Origin: Aquanectria penicillioides
Taxonomy: Eukaryota > Ascomycota > Sordariomycetes > Hypocreales > Nectriaceae
Length of the DNA: 64,000 nucleotides
Direction of reading: 5' to 3'
Assembly: GCA_003415625.1 (NCBI GenBank)
Contig: PYIU01000006.1
Span: 496,001-560,000, forward strand
Made by a program: the position numbers and the translations under genes. Each line of letters begins with the position of its first letter. Position 1 is the first letter of the stretch. The notes below the pieces were generated by a model, which was not told the DNA's origin, did no database searches, and was given only the letters and a program-made list of their open reading frames with translations. Below are positions 38,590-51,054 of this stretch, piece after piece.

Positions 38590-39839
38590 TCAACACTCAT
38601 TGTCTCCAACGCTGCCATCCACCTTGACGAGGACCTTGCCTTGGGCATGCATCCCGCCCAGCTTCGCGTAGGCCTCCTTGGCCTGGTCAAACGACCAAAT
38701 GCTGTCCCTGATGAGGCGAATGTCTCCCGCGCCGAGCATGTCGATGATGCGCTGGCGGTCCTCGAGCGTGGGGCTCATCATAGCTACGGCGACCCATCGA
38801 CGGCCCACGCCGCCGAGCCATCGCGAAACGGGCCACCACTCGTTGAGCTTCATCTGCACGACGGCGCGCAGGAAGTCTGGGACGAAGAAGGTGGGCGGCT
38901 TGATTCCTACTGAGGTGTAGGGGCCGTCGGGGACGAGGTAGGAGGGCGAGGCGAGGTACAGGGATTGGTGTCCGAGGGTGTCGATGATGGCGTTGAAGGG
39001 GTTGGAAGAGTAGAGGGTTGTTAGATGAGCTGCCAACTTCTTGTCATGCTGAGTATAATCGATGACCTAGATCTTGTTAGCGGGATGCTTCTCCTTCTAG
39101 GATATATATATATATATATATATGTTGTGCCATCCCGTGGTATTGGTCCAAGGTGATGTTCCACGAGATCGTTGTGTAAGCTCACCTCGTTAGCTCCCAG
39201 ACTCTTCACCATCTCGGCATTCTTCCCACTACATATTCCCAAGATATATCCATTGTCTCCTACAATTTTTCGGAGCATCTGGATAACGATAGTTCCAATC
39301 CCACCACTGGCAGCGTTGACCAATACCCGGTCTCCCTCTTTTGCCCCCGAGGCTTTCACCAGCTCCCACGCCGTCAAAGCTGGCAGCAAGCATCCAGCCG
39401 CATCGCCCAAGGGCACCTCCTCAGGCTTGTGCACGACGTACCGGGCGGGCACGCGGATGTACTCGGCGAGCGCCCCTGTCCCAGTGGGGATGGTGTGGCT
39501 GGCGGGCAGCATGGCGGCGATCTTGTCGCCCTTCTTGAAGCGAGGGGACGCGCCGTCGGGATGCCAGACGTCCACGACGACGCCAGAGAAGTCCATCTCT
39601 GGGATGCAGGTAGCTTGCCGGATCATGGGCGGTATGAGGGTCATTTGGAAGATGGCGCCCGGGTTGAGACCCACGAAGGCGGTTTTGATGAGCAGCCATT
39701 CTTCAGGCTCAGGGACATCGCGGGGAAGTGGGAGTGGAGGAGGGAGAGTAGGGGTATCGCGGGTTATGACGGAGAGCACATCCCATGGGAGGCCACGGTT
39801 TGAAAACACCCAAGCTTGCGAAGTAGGAGGAGCCGCCAT
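38590..39839 (-). CDS. zinc-type alcohol dehydrogenase / quinone oxidoreductase-like protein (MDR superfamily)
   Basis: Two exons on the minus strand: 39839-39186 and 39066-38590 (376 aa), phase 0, GTGAGC donor, CTAG acceptor after a GCTAAC branch point. The N-terminal GroES-like part contains FVGLNPGA and PEMDFSGVVVDV, and the Rossmann part VLVNAASGGIGTIVIQMLRKI. The catalytic-zinc cysteine/histidine set of classical alcohol dehydrogenases is absent, so this is a zinc-independent enoyl-reductase or quinone-reductase-like enzyme using NAD(P)H. Such enzymes occur both free-standing and as trans-acting enoyl reductases in secondary metabolism; no synthase gene is near. Physiological substrate unknown. 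The intron holds a TA microsatellite. Confidence 0.88.
39102..39123 (+). repeat. TA dinucleotide microsatellite
   Basis: Eleven AT units inside the only intron of the oxidoreductase gene. Confidence 0.85.
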
Positions 39840-40925
39840 CTTTGGGTATGGGTGGTGATGATATCAGGTTGGTGGTGACGATGTGCCCAACACAGTGTCT
39901 TATTGGACAGGCCTCTTCAAAAAATCAAGACCTGGTATAGGGAATAAGCCAGATAACCTGAGCGATAACCGATTTGTATTTTTCGGATCGTCGGAGACGG
40001 GCTTTTTTTTTTCTCTTATGGAATGTGCAATGTGTCTGCCTGAACGAGCTGAAAGCTGAAGCTGAAAGAAGCGTGACCCGCCCGTCGTACCAAGCCTCGT
40101 GTGGCTTGCGACGGGCCGAAAGCACGTTGCCTTTGACTGGCTCTTTAATGGGTGAGGGGAAGCCTACGGAACGACAAATACGACTGGTTCGGCCAGACTA
40201 ATTCGACTACCACCTTCCATCCAGGTGTGTAGCTCCTTTGTTGAATATCCATAGCTGGCGAGAGGATCGTGTTGTGAGCGAATAGTGAAAATAGGTGCTG
40301 ACAGGGTCATCGTCCACATGGCATTCCTAATGCTGGATTTTATGCTTTAAATAAGCGTAAACCGCCTTGCCGATGCGAAATCCGGGGCTATCCCTTTTAT
40401 GTAAGCGGCTAGTCCCAAACCATCGGATGAAGAGTTCATGAAACTTGTTTGATATACTCAATTCACGTCAATAATTGTCTGGTCCGGATTCATAGCTGCT
40501 AGACCAGGGGCATGCACCTGCCAATGTTCGGCCTCGTCCGTAAAATGGCTGTAAAGAACGAAAGATAATCACCCAACCGAAACATCCAATACCGACGGGC
40601 TAACAAGAATAATTACTCCTTTTTCAACTAAAAGAACTTTTGGCATCAAGTATGTCAAAATTGGGCGATAGGTTTGAGTGGTGATGTTCCAAGTGTCAAG
40701 TCGGTGTTGGCCCGGTTGTGGCTGGCTCATCACAGTCCTCATGACTTTCTTGATCCCCATCTCCCCTCGCATTTTCTTTCCTTGCCACTCATGAAGAAAA
40801 TCTTAGGACGCAGTCTCACAGCATTCTAATCACGAGACCTCATTGCAAGGGCTCTAAGCCTTGATCACTGCCACCTCACTTCTTGAGTCCACCGTCAGCA
40901 CACTTGTGCCGTAACCTCTCAAGGC
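39840..40925. other. intergenic region between oxidoreductase and CorA-like pseudogene
   Basis: Divergent region with moderate AT content. No gene or RNA found. The part to 40300 should carry the oxidoreductase promoter. Confidence 0.5.
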
Positions 40926-43900
40926 ATGAACGACAGCACGCCGGAAATTAAAGTGCCCTATAGCCTCAAGGCTTACAAGCTACGTCCAGCTGTGGTCCAA
41001 AATTATATTGAAAGCCTCTTCCCGGACACATCGGTGACTGTGGAGGTATGTTAACAGGGCTCATTTAGGCACTCGCCGATAATGAACTCCTCAAAAGTGC
41101 CTAATGAGACTAATCGTACCCACTTCAACAATCTGTCGATGACAATCTCGTGTTCCAATTAGATCGACAGCTCAGCCAGGTGAGGCGATTGTGGTTATTC
41201 CACTTTTTTATTTCCCCTCATGCTCTTTTCGCTGCAGGGGAGATTTTGAATGGTAGATGACGCGCTGCTCAGACCAGTCTAACTTGTGACTGGCTGAGCT
41301 GAAGCATATCCGGAAGCCCCGAAAGGCTACTAGGTTGCGATATTGTCTTAATTTAGCTAATCTTAGAAACCGGTTAGCTAAAAGAAATTTCAAGAAGTTC
41401 CATCTTCATTCAACCATGCTTATCCATGCCGGTTTTGACATATGAAGTCTTCGTTGGCTGGTGGCTCACCTTGATGCCTCATGTTTTCTCTCCATTCTGA
41501 CTCGGAACATCTTTGGAGGAGGGCCGTGAATACCGGAAATGAGAGTGCCACGGCTGTCAGAGCCTCGTTTATCCCATCAATACTGGCATATCGTGTTCCA
41601 CATGAAAAATTAGTCAAAGTGCATACCTCTATCCATGCAATTGGATGGAAAGTTTTACTTGACCCTTGTGATTATGCAAGCCATCTGCAGGCTACAAAAT
41701 AGAAGCCATTTATTTGTGTTCTATGGCTGGCCTCCTGCTCACCGTCGCTTGCATTCGTGTTTCATCACTCGTTGCGGCCCGGTCGAGATTAGTGAAGTGG
41801 TGAACAATATCGAATTCAACTTCAAATTATCTTCGAATATGTAACTAAGTCAATTATATCAAGTCGTTGAATTCTGTCCTGAATCCCAGTTGCCTCCAAG
41901 GTCTTTGCTCAGCATCCACCTGTCGAGTTTCAACATGAGCGATCCCTGGACACAGCCGTCAAAGGCTACGACGAGCCAACCTTCAAGCCAAAAGGGCCAA
42001 TCAAAACCATCAATCGATGATAGTTTTAGAGAGAGTTGCAATAACTCTGCTGACTTTCCCGCTAACCTTCTTGGCTACTCCCACAGTAAACGAGCACTCT
42101 AGGACTTGACCAAAACGCTGAACAAGAAAGCAAGTACAGTATTCAACGACGACCAGGAAGACTTTTTGCTAAAATTTATGGACATTAAATATTTGGCTAA
42201 AAAGTCTGAGAGATCGCCTCCAGCCGCCCAAAGTCCTCGAGCGGTTGGGCAAGTATCTCGCAAGGATGTGACAACACGAGAGGAATTAGAGCGCCATCTC
42301 ACAGAGAATATACAAGATCTAAGATTACGATACATGTATAGTTTCCAGACTGCCTCATATAACTTAGAGAGAATGGTTGCCGTGGCTAATGCAAAACGTA
42401 GTTCGATAAAGTCTGATTCCTCGAAAGACCCGGTCAATTGTTCACCCGATATGCTCAAGTATCTCTGCTCCTTTCGCCAAATCCCGCCAGGCTTCTTACG
42501 CGGAGTCTTTTCATTTCAAGGCTCACATTCGGATTATGACTGTAGTCTTGCCATGTTTTCGGACGAAAACACTGTCCTTGGCCCAGAAAATTCTTTGTCC
42601 ATCGACAGCCTAGGTCGTTCCGGTCGCGAAATTCGACATGTTTTTCTATTGCGGTCGGTAGAAGAGTTTACGTCATTTCCAAATTGGTCATGGGTAATAC
42701 GTCAGCTTGCAATATATCACTCGTTTGACGTTGTTGCTGGTCAAGCAACTTGGGTTTCACTCAAGGGCAACGACGTAGTTGAGAAGCGCTTTGGCGACAT
42801 GGTCCACGGGAGCCCGATATTGAGACCGGAGGTCCTTCCAAATCTTGCTAACGCCTTTTCAGCCTCGTTGGAAATGCATTCCAATATTCTGGACTGGTGT
42901 GATGATAACTGGAGGTGGTAAATTAACGAACTTGAAGACATCTGTCGTAAAGTTGCCACTAAGGCCAGGATGGTGCGGGTAGATGACTAACTCCCCATCA
43001 ATGCTATTAGGCGAGAGGTAGCAATAGATGTGGTGACAGAAAATACCTAGCTCGCAAGCTTCTGTAGGGGAGTAGTGCATGGGATTGTACACCATCGAAG
43101 ATTTCGGCAAAGTGATCAGGTGAACCACGATAGCGAGGCTGCCCGTCGCCAGACACCTCGAACACAGCCTCCCAACACACAAAACAACCTTGAGGAGGAA
43201 GTCAAGAAGCTGGAAGGCTTGCACATGTTTTCAATGAGAGAACAACAAAAGATGCAGGAAGTGACGGAGCGAATCGAGGAGGGGCTGTTGGTCCTGCGCC
43301 TCAACCAAAAAGTAATTCAGCAACTCCGAGAGCTGTATCAAAATGCATTCGCCCTTTACAAAACCCCCGAGATGAAAAAAATCCAAAAGAATTGCCGCAA
43401 CGACTTTTGGCGTTTCTTTGCACGAGCCCGTGGGGCGGAAGCAAATACTAAGATAAGAATAGCGCAATTGGAATCGTTGCTCTCCTTGGTTAAAGACGGC
43501 AAAGCGATGGTAGGGGCACGATCCCGTGTAATAGATTTGCTTTTTCAAATGAGGTGGCTAATATTTGGAGTTTAGTACGATGGTATTCTTCAATATAGGA
43601 GCCTCCAGATCACCAAGATTTACGCGGACCTGGCGAGAGAGTCGGCTAAGAATATGGAAGCAATTGCCTACAAAACGAAGCAAGAGACGTCTTCGATGCA
43701 CATAATCACAATGGTCACTTTGATTTTCCTGCCCGGAACTTTTATTGCGGTACTCAATTCTCTCTTTACTCTGTCTTGATATTACACCTACTGTTCCCCT
43801 CCCACCTTATCCACCTACACAATGGCAGGGCTAGGTAAGATGGTGCTGACAGCAGGCCAACGTGCCAGGCTTTTTTCCAGAGCGGCATCATCGACACTGA

Positions 43901-44045
43901 TAAGTGGGACGTGAACATAAAAGCATTCAGGTTGTTTGCTGCTATCGCGTGCCCCATGATGCTTGTAACCTTTGCTCTGTGGCTAGGAGTCTGGGGACGC
44001 ATGCGCAAGCGGTACAGGAGTGCGCACGCCGCCAAGAATAATTAG
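40926..44045 (+). pseudogene. CorA-like membrane protein, apparently inactivated
   Basis: A first exon is readable from ATG 40926 to 41045, with a GTATGT donor. After a long poorly explained gap the conserved part follows in one frame: LLGYSHSK, DDQEDFLLKFMDIKYLA, IPPGFLRGVFSFQ, a long coiled region (43195-43550), then two C-terminal helices, MHIITMVTLIFLPGTFIA and, after an intron, CPMMLVTFALWLGVWGRM. This is the fold of fungal CorA-like proteins, relatives of magnesium channels that usually lack the GMN motif, as here. The frame is broken by stops at 42100 (TAG), 42919 (TAA) and 43573 (TAG), each at a point where homologous-looking sequence continues; two more (42988, 43048) may lie in an intron. 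A change of frame near 42015 is also likely. Stops of the CAA/CAG to TAA/TAG type fit C-to-T (RIP-like) mutation. A missed intron could excuse one break, not all. Confidence 0.65.
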
Positions 44046-44786
44046 CATCAGTGGCATGTGCCTTGAGCCAATTTAAAGATGAAAAGAAAGAAGATTGAAG
44101 TTTCAGATGATTCAAATTGAACGGAGTTCCTGAATATGACAAACAAAGGCGGCCAGACAAGGAGAGTATGGTTGTGCATCTCTCACTGTAATCCCCCTTA
44201 GTCGGACAGCCTGTGGACTCAGGATACACGCACCACTTTTCAGAGCAGTAGAAGAGGGGATTTTTGTGTCACAAGGAGATGCATTTATTGGGCGGGAGAG
44301 GTGCAACCAATATACCCGCATCCACGGATACGCTTCACCGCCGTCTCCATGTACCTTGGGCCGGTCATTCGGCATGGGCAGGGCCTCAAGCGGCTCTACC
44401 TGGCGGTGCTCTTTGAGCTTCGGTATCTGACTTGGACAAAATTAGGTCATGAATTTCACTAAACTTCTGGTCTGCAGGTAAATAGCTCCTCTTCAGCCAG
44501 CACAGCCCTACCGGGTGGCTGTGTATGGAGACGCCTGGTGTTGCACTTTTACCCTGCGAGAACGCCTTGTGGCCCTACCTACTTCGATGCTCCCGAGTAC
44601 GATGAGCATACATTCTTGATAAATTAACGACATTTAATTTCACTTCCACAGCTGCTTGACGCACCGAGGGTTGCATGACGAGAGGTGAATGAAATGCCTT
44701 GCCCAGCCTTCACCTACTCCACGAGGGCCTGTCACAGTTGCGTCGAGACTTGGCTATTTTCAACATTCCCTTGAGATAGATCCGGT
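44046..44786. other. intergenic region before the kinase-vWA gene
   Basis: 740 bases with no gene seen. It may contain the missing first exon of the next gene; I could not find an ATG exon with a good donor in the right phase. Confidence 0.4.
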
Positions 44787-47714
44787 TTGCTGGTCTTTAT
44801 AAATCGTCTCCTTGTTCCTTTGATTGATTCCAAATTCCGGCTTTTGCCACTGTTACACCAGCATGGAGTCCTTCACGCCCCATCACCATCACAGGCCGGT
44901 GTGCACAACAGCGAGAACGCCAAACGGTACCTCGACAGCGAGTTCCAGGACTACGTCAGTCGCCAAACTCTTTCAGGCATCGATGACACTAGTGATGGAG
45001 GACAAGAAGCCTTCTTTGTGCCACCCTCTATACTGCCGGAATTCTGGTCGGCCCAGCGCATCAGCAAAGCGCTCCACGACAATGACATCTATGCAAGCGA
45101 GAAAGAGATTGAACTGGGATATTTGGTTATTTTCTCGATTCTTGTTTACATTGGAATCCTTGAATTCATCACCAGCTTTGTTGAAACAGGGCAAAAGGAT
45201 GCTCACCTGCCGTTCCGGGATTTGACTCGGTTTTCACAGCCGCCGGCAACGCAAATGATGGAGCTGTTCTGCCAGCATCAATGGAAGTTCTGCCCAGCAT
45301 GTTTTGACGAATCGGAGTGCTCTAGCTCCAGAAAGCTTGATCCTCGTCAGATTTTCCCGATTGAGAAGCGGGACATTCTGAAGGAGCCAAGCACAGCAGA
45401 TTTACGAACACCCATCTCCAGAATTAAATTTCACCCAGACTGCACAAGCCTAACCCCCGATGCAAGTCTTTAAGCTTTCTTTCTCTCCTTTATGAATTTG
45501 ATTTTTCTTTGGGACTTTCGGGTTGACTAATACATCATCTTGCAGGACATTGTCGTTTGCAAGGAATATGAATTCGAGAATGAACAGCCACACCACAACA
45601 CCTGGAAACAAGAGGCGTATACGTTATCTAGAGTAAATAGAATATACCATGTTGTCAAATATCTAGGCTCCTTCCAACAGAATAACCGAGGCTGCATCAT
45701 CTTAGAATCCGCAAACGGTGGCAGCCTCCAGGATCTTTTTCTTCGCCAACACTTCCCCCGAAATTTGGAAGAAACCGTGTCCTTCTGGCAGGCTCATCAG
45801 AATCTTCTAATAGCAATTTTGAGTATTCACCACTTTGTACCAAAAGCAGGAGCACATCATGTTGGCTTGTGAGTGAAGTTGGGATTGTGCGGATTGTGGT
45901 TCGCTGTGGCTAACACCCGCTCCTTGACAGCGCTCACCGTGGCATCAAATCAGCGAACATTCTTGTTTTCCAAGACAGCCTCGAGTCTTTTTCGGGGAAT
46001 TTTGAACTCAAGGTGGCAGATTTCGGAACTTCGACGGACAATCAACTCAACCCAGATTCGGAAACCCGTGCACAAGACAATGACGGCGATCGGACCTATC
46101 GTATGTACACGCTCTTCTCTTATTGCTGATATCTCTTATTTACATTTATCTGAGACTATACTATTTTTTTTTTCTTATGCTATCCTAAGTAGATGTCATA
46201 TTACGCTGCTCTGTGTTGTGTTGTACTTGGGATGTCTAACGTTGTGGTTTACGTCACTAGGTGCCCCAGAAGTGTCCCACATCCATGAATCCCAGGATCA
46301 AAACTGGGAAGACGCTCCCCTGGGCTGCGATGTCTGGTCATTGATATGCGTCTTCAGCAACTCTGTCGTCTGGCTCGGCAACGGAATCGCAGAAGTCGAG
46401 GCGCACAAAAGACGCCGAAGAGATGTTCTTGCTCGAAAGCCCCACTTCCTCAAGAGCGGGTATGACGAATGTTTTCATGATGGAGACCGTGTATTTGGCT
46501 GCGTTCCTGAAGCTCACGAAAACGCCGTTGCATCGTTGAAGAAGTTCGACATCCTGTCGCAACTTATACCCCCCATTGTCGAAAAGCGTATGCTCCAGTG
46601 TGGCGGCCCCATGGGACGCAGGCTAGATGCCATGAAGGTTTGCCATGAGCTGGACGACCAAGTTCGCTCTATCGAGGACACGACATCCCAACCAGCGATT
46701 ACCAATGGTAAAGCGCCCTTACAAGTTATCACATCGGCCACTTTCAGCCAGCATTTGATGAAGGAAGGAGACTTGATTGAGTTTTCCCATTCGCCCCAGC
46801 GTGTGCCACGACCTTCAAAAGAACTGACTCCCATTGACTCTAGTCGGTGTAGTCAATGGAATCGACTTTCATCGCCCGTCGCGCAAGGATCCCGCACCCA
46901 AACCAACAGTCACTGGTACATGACAGTAGATAGGGTCAATGAGCGTCACAAGAAGCGGAAGAAGCGAGAGCAGATTGAAGGATACAACAGATTCAAGGGC
47001 GTTGTCGGTCGTCGTCACTTCATATTTGTCATTGATGAATCGGCATCGATGCGAAAGTATTCAGCCGAAGTCGTCAACGCGGTCAAGGCGTTAACGTGGC
47101 TCGTCAAGGACCTCGAAACGGAAAATATCGAGCTTCGCTTCACATCAGAGCCCCGTACTTCCTATCCTGGCTCAAAGTCCTTGAGCCGGCTCTGGACCAA
47201 GATTGCGAATCGGCAAAATACAAAGAATACAAAGCCTCTGGTCGATCTTGTCCGACAACGACTAGACGGCGAAACCGACATCATTTGCAACATGGAAAAT
47301 TGTCTCGGCGGCATCTTTGACTTGAAATACCACCGCTCAAGTCGTCCAACGAGCGTTCTCATCCTCACGGATGGCGTTTGGGAGGATAGGTCGGAGTCTC
47401 GCGGTGGCAATGTTGAGACAAGCATCATTACCATCGTAAACAATATGGTGGATTTGAACATTGCACGAACGGACCTTTCTATTCAATTTGTGCGATTCGA
47501 CGACGACGAGGTTGGCAAAGGGCGTATGAGGTACCTCCACGACATGGCCAACAAGGAATCCGACCGGAGGGAATACGATATTGTGGATCACAAGGGAAAC
47601 ACTGACGATATCTTCTCCATCTTGGTTGGTGCAGTCAGCTATGCGAACGACAATAGCCAGTACAGCGTCTGCGATACAAACGTGGAGATCTCGATCATGT
47701 CGCCAGGTGATTAA
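44787..47714 (+). CDS. protein kinase-like plus von Willebrand A domain fusion, 5' end unresolved
   Basis: Exons: to 45461, 45546-45868, 45931-46100, 46261-47714 (about 873 aa in the open frame). The first intron has a GC donor (GCAAGT); the others are GT-AG. The conserved frame has no ATG at its start: it is open from 44787, and an ACACCAG acceptor at 44861 would feed it in phase, so a 5' exon may be missing; the ATG at 44863 is in another frame. Parts: N-terminal family region, kinase N-lobe (VVCKEY lysine, WKQEAY glutamate), catalytic loop HRGIKSAN where HRD is expected, DFG kept (VADFGTS), APE kept (YRAPEV), then a Ser-rich linker and a vWA domain with a MIDAS start FVIDESASM and VLILTDGVWED. 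Loss of the HRD aspartate predicts a pseudokinase. The role is unknown; vWA domains bind metal and protein partners. Confidence 0.75.
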
Positions 47715-47983
47715 AGGGATAGTTTCTGAAGAAGAAGAAAAAAAAAAAGAACGGAGGAGGGGATTAATTGCTCTTGTCCTAGTACAAGATGTTGGAGATT
47801 CCACAGGGATATGCATTCTTTTTTTTCTCTTTTTTAATAAGCCTTTAGGCGCAGCATTACAGCTAGAAGATACCACGTCTGCAGAATCATGTATCATATA
47901 ATGGTAAGCTTTTCTCTCGGTAAGCCATCATCAACATTAAAAAAAAAATATTTCATCCAAACAAAAAATCAGAGTCTCGGTCG
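47715..47983. other. convergent gap between kinase-vWA gene and P450
   Basis: Several A- and T-runs (47738, 47819, 47939) suit polyadenylation of both genes. No coding sequence. Confidence 0.5.
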
Positions 47984-49903
47984 TTACACATGAATGAATG
48001 AGTCCGCAATATTACCCCCTCCCACAACCTTGAACTTATTCTTATCCGGAGGGTGGAACGCGCTGAAGTAGTCTTCATAAATCATATCTTCCGCTGAGAC
48101 CTCAAAGGGCCTGAGGTCTTCAAAGCGGCGGAACAGTGTCCCGAGGGTGACGTACAGCTCGCACCAGGCCAGATTCTGACCAATGCACATGCGGCGGCCA
48201 CGAGAGAAGGGCACAAGACTCTTGTCACGCTCATGGAAGGTTGATGGGTCAGTCCAGCGAGTGGGGTCGAAGACTTCGGGGTTGGGGAATGCCACTGGGT
48301 TGTGGTGCATCATCCAGGAGGACATGCTGACGACGGTCTGCAAGAAGTCAGAGGAGCAATTTGTCAACCGGTACTTGAGAATATAAATACTTACGTCTTC
48401 GGGAAGATAATGGCCTTCAATCTCAACCCCGCCTTCAGGGACAACTCGAGGGAGGCGGCTGATAACGCCATACGAGAGCCTATGAAACCAATGAGATGGG
48501 GTTCAAATAAGGTTATCCGATGTACGTACCTTTGTCCTTCCTTGACGATGCCTGTCAAATAGGGGAGCTTCTCCAGCTCGGTAAACTTCAGCTCAGCGGT
48601 AGGGTCGGGAAATGCGTCTCGCAGCTCGCTAATGAGGTGTCCATAGATTATGGGGTTGGTGACGATGTGAAAGGCAGCCACGGTCATAGCATTCCCGGTG
48701 GTGTCGGCGGCTGCAGTCGAGATAGAGAAGGCTTCATCCACAAGGGATTCCGCCGTTGGGGCCATGTGGTCCTCAGAGACATTGGGATTGAGGAGCTCGT
48801 GAAAGATGGTGGGACGCTTGGGAACGATGCCATGGTCGAGGCGGTTCTGCACATCTTGGACTTGCTCTTGTATTCTCTAGGAAGATGAATGATGTCAATA
48901 AAAATGAATCCAAATCAGGGACTAGCGGGGGTACCTACACTTTGAGCGCGTATAAAGTAGGCCACAGAAGGGCTCATGCGCCTGGCAATCGCCTCTGGTA
49001 GACCTTGGATCGGATCTCGCAGCGAAGGAAAGGCTTGAAAGGTCCAAAACATGGGAGCCGACCCACGAACCATTTCACTAAACCATTCGCCGAGATCATC
49101 GGCTTCCAGTTGATTCCAGCAGTCGTCAAACGCATAGTCTGTAATTACATCGACGCTAATGGCACGGAAGGCAGCGTGGAGGTTGGTAGGCTCCCCACCA
49201 GTGCGGTCGGCACTAACACGGCGACATAGCTTGTCGACTTTTGATTGCACAATATCTTCCAGTTCGAGGACCTTGCGGCGGGAGAAGAAAGGGTTCAGGA
49301 CGGCTCGGCGACGGCGGTGCAGTTCGTTGGATACGGTAGCAAAGGATGCCATGTCGATACCGAGGGCGCCGTAGAAGCGGCCGTGTTTGTAGAAGTCGCT
49401 CTTGGCGCCGTAAACTAAATCATAGTGTTTGGGATTGCTAAGGTGCACCTCGTCAGGCGTGATTCGTACGATTGGGCCTGGCATTGGGTTGTTAGAGATT
49501 TGATCTAATCATGATGGACAACTATTGTATGGCTATGGTGGCAGCAGTGGCATGGTGCGATGACGGGGTGGAAGGAATGCTACCCATGGGTTCAGATACA
49601 AGCCCACGTACCGTAGATGCCGTGCAACCGGTCAATCTCTTTGTAAAACTTGCCCTCTTGGGGCACATTGTAGTACCAGGCATACAGCCTCGTCACGGCG
49701 GGCAGAAACGGACCCGGGACGTGAGCCAGCGGGTGGAAGAAGCGGCGATAGATGGCTTTGGAGACGATGTAGAGGGCGCCGCCGCCAACAACGGCCACAC
49801 GCCACCACTGGGCCAACCAGCGTGGGAGAGCGCCGAGATTGAGGCTCAAGCCCAGGCTGGAACCCAAGCTTGCACCAGAGCTTATACTACCACGGACAAC
49901 CAT
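47984..49903 (-). CDS. cytochrome P450 monooxygenase
   Basis: Five exons on the minus strand: 49903-49612, 49477-48939, 48876-48530, 48479-48395, 48337-47984 (538 aa), all junctions in frame. An N-terminal membrane anchor (VAVVGGGALYIV) is followed by the FHPLAHVPGP hinge. The I-helix oxygen-binding motif is AAADTTGNAM, the K-helix ExxR is EGQR (split by an intron), and the heme loop FSRGRRMCIGQ gives the thiolate ligand Cys472. It should sit in the ER and work with NADPH-P450 reductase. The style (HPL..PGP.LAAVTRLY, GALGIDMASFA) is that of the trichodiene oxygenase/benzoate hydroxylase-like clans common in secondary metabolism, but no backbone synthase lies in the window, so no product can be proposed. 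Confidence 0.95.
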
Positions 49904-51054
49904 GGCGAGGAAGCAGGCCAGAGCCCAGGGAAACTCGGGCGAGGCTCAAAAAAAGAAAAACGTTTATCTCTGCTCTGTATGCCTCTGTATGCTCTGTAAA
50001 GTGAGAAGAGAGGGGAGCGTGACGCAGACATGGCGTGAGACATGATTGGGTTTATGGGAGGGGCCCTGGTTCGGGATAATGCCATGGACCAAGCACAACC
50101 AAGGAGCCAACGGCGACTGGCTGCAGAGAACTGATAACTGCCTGCCTACCTATTTTACGGATACCTTTGGGGAACACTACGTGCAGCGGGCGCCAAACAG
50201 GGTCTCTCCGCGAACAGAGCACCACCATCTCGGCGTCTGCGGGTCCTCAGGCGGGTGCGCTGGCTAATTGCAGCACACATGGCAGGTCGTCTGCCGTACG
50301 GGCCAGCGGGCTACATGGAACTGCATGATGCTGAGGGGGGGGGGGGGGCCTCGCTGGCACGCGGCGGGTGGCGGGCGAATTACCGTCCGGCAGACAACAT
50401 GGCCTGCTTTAGTGGGTGCAGCAGCGCCTGTCGTGGACGTGGGTGAGCTGTTCAATAAGTCAAGACTCCTCCCTCTCCTCGATGCGGTTGCTTCTCTGAG
50501 CTGCTTCGCTGGAGGGATCTGAGTGTCTGGAGGGTCTGGAGGGTCTGGAGGGGTCACATCATGCACCATTCCCAGTCGGGGATCATTGCCTGTCGCCCGC
50601 CTTCAAATCGCAAATCAGCCTTAGCGTCCAATGGGACACAAGCTTTGGCAGGCTTTGACACGCGTTTGACAGGCTCCCGTTTCTTTATTTAGCGGGCGCT
50701 CCCGCGACTAATGGCATGTATCCGCAGTTCATGCAACCCACCCAGTGGTCCATCGAAACATGATGAAGCGCAATTGTTGATCCAGGCGCAAGCTTTGTCT
50801 CGGTTTTAGATCAATAGGCTTCAAAGCCAACGCGACCATGCAACTTTATTTCATTCCATGCCTTGTTATGCTCTAAATCATAGCCCGCAGGGCCTGCAAA
50901 CCCGAGAGCCTAGGCCCCATGTAAACGCCTCTAGAAGACTTACACCCACCTAGCCGCAGGTTTTGACTCTGTCCTCCTTCAGGTCGGCCATATGTCTCCC
51001 ATGCGATCTTGGTCAAAGAGAGCTCAAGCGCTGCGTCAGTACTGTCTGGATGTC
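49904..51054. other. intergenic region, P450 promoter and LPMO 3' flank
   Basis: 1.15 kb without a convincing gene. It contains a G-run (50335-50347) and a GGTCTGGAG triplet repeat at 50527-50552. Right-hand part may carry the LPMO 3' end. Confidence 0.5.
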
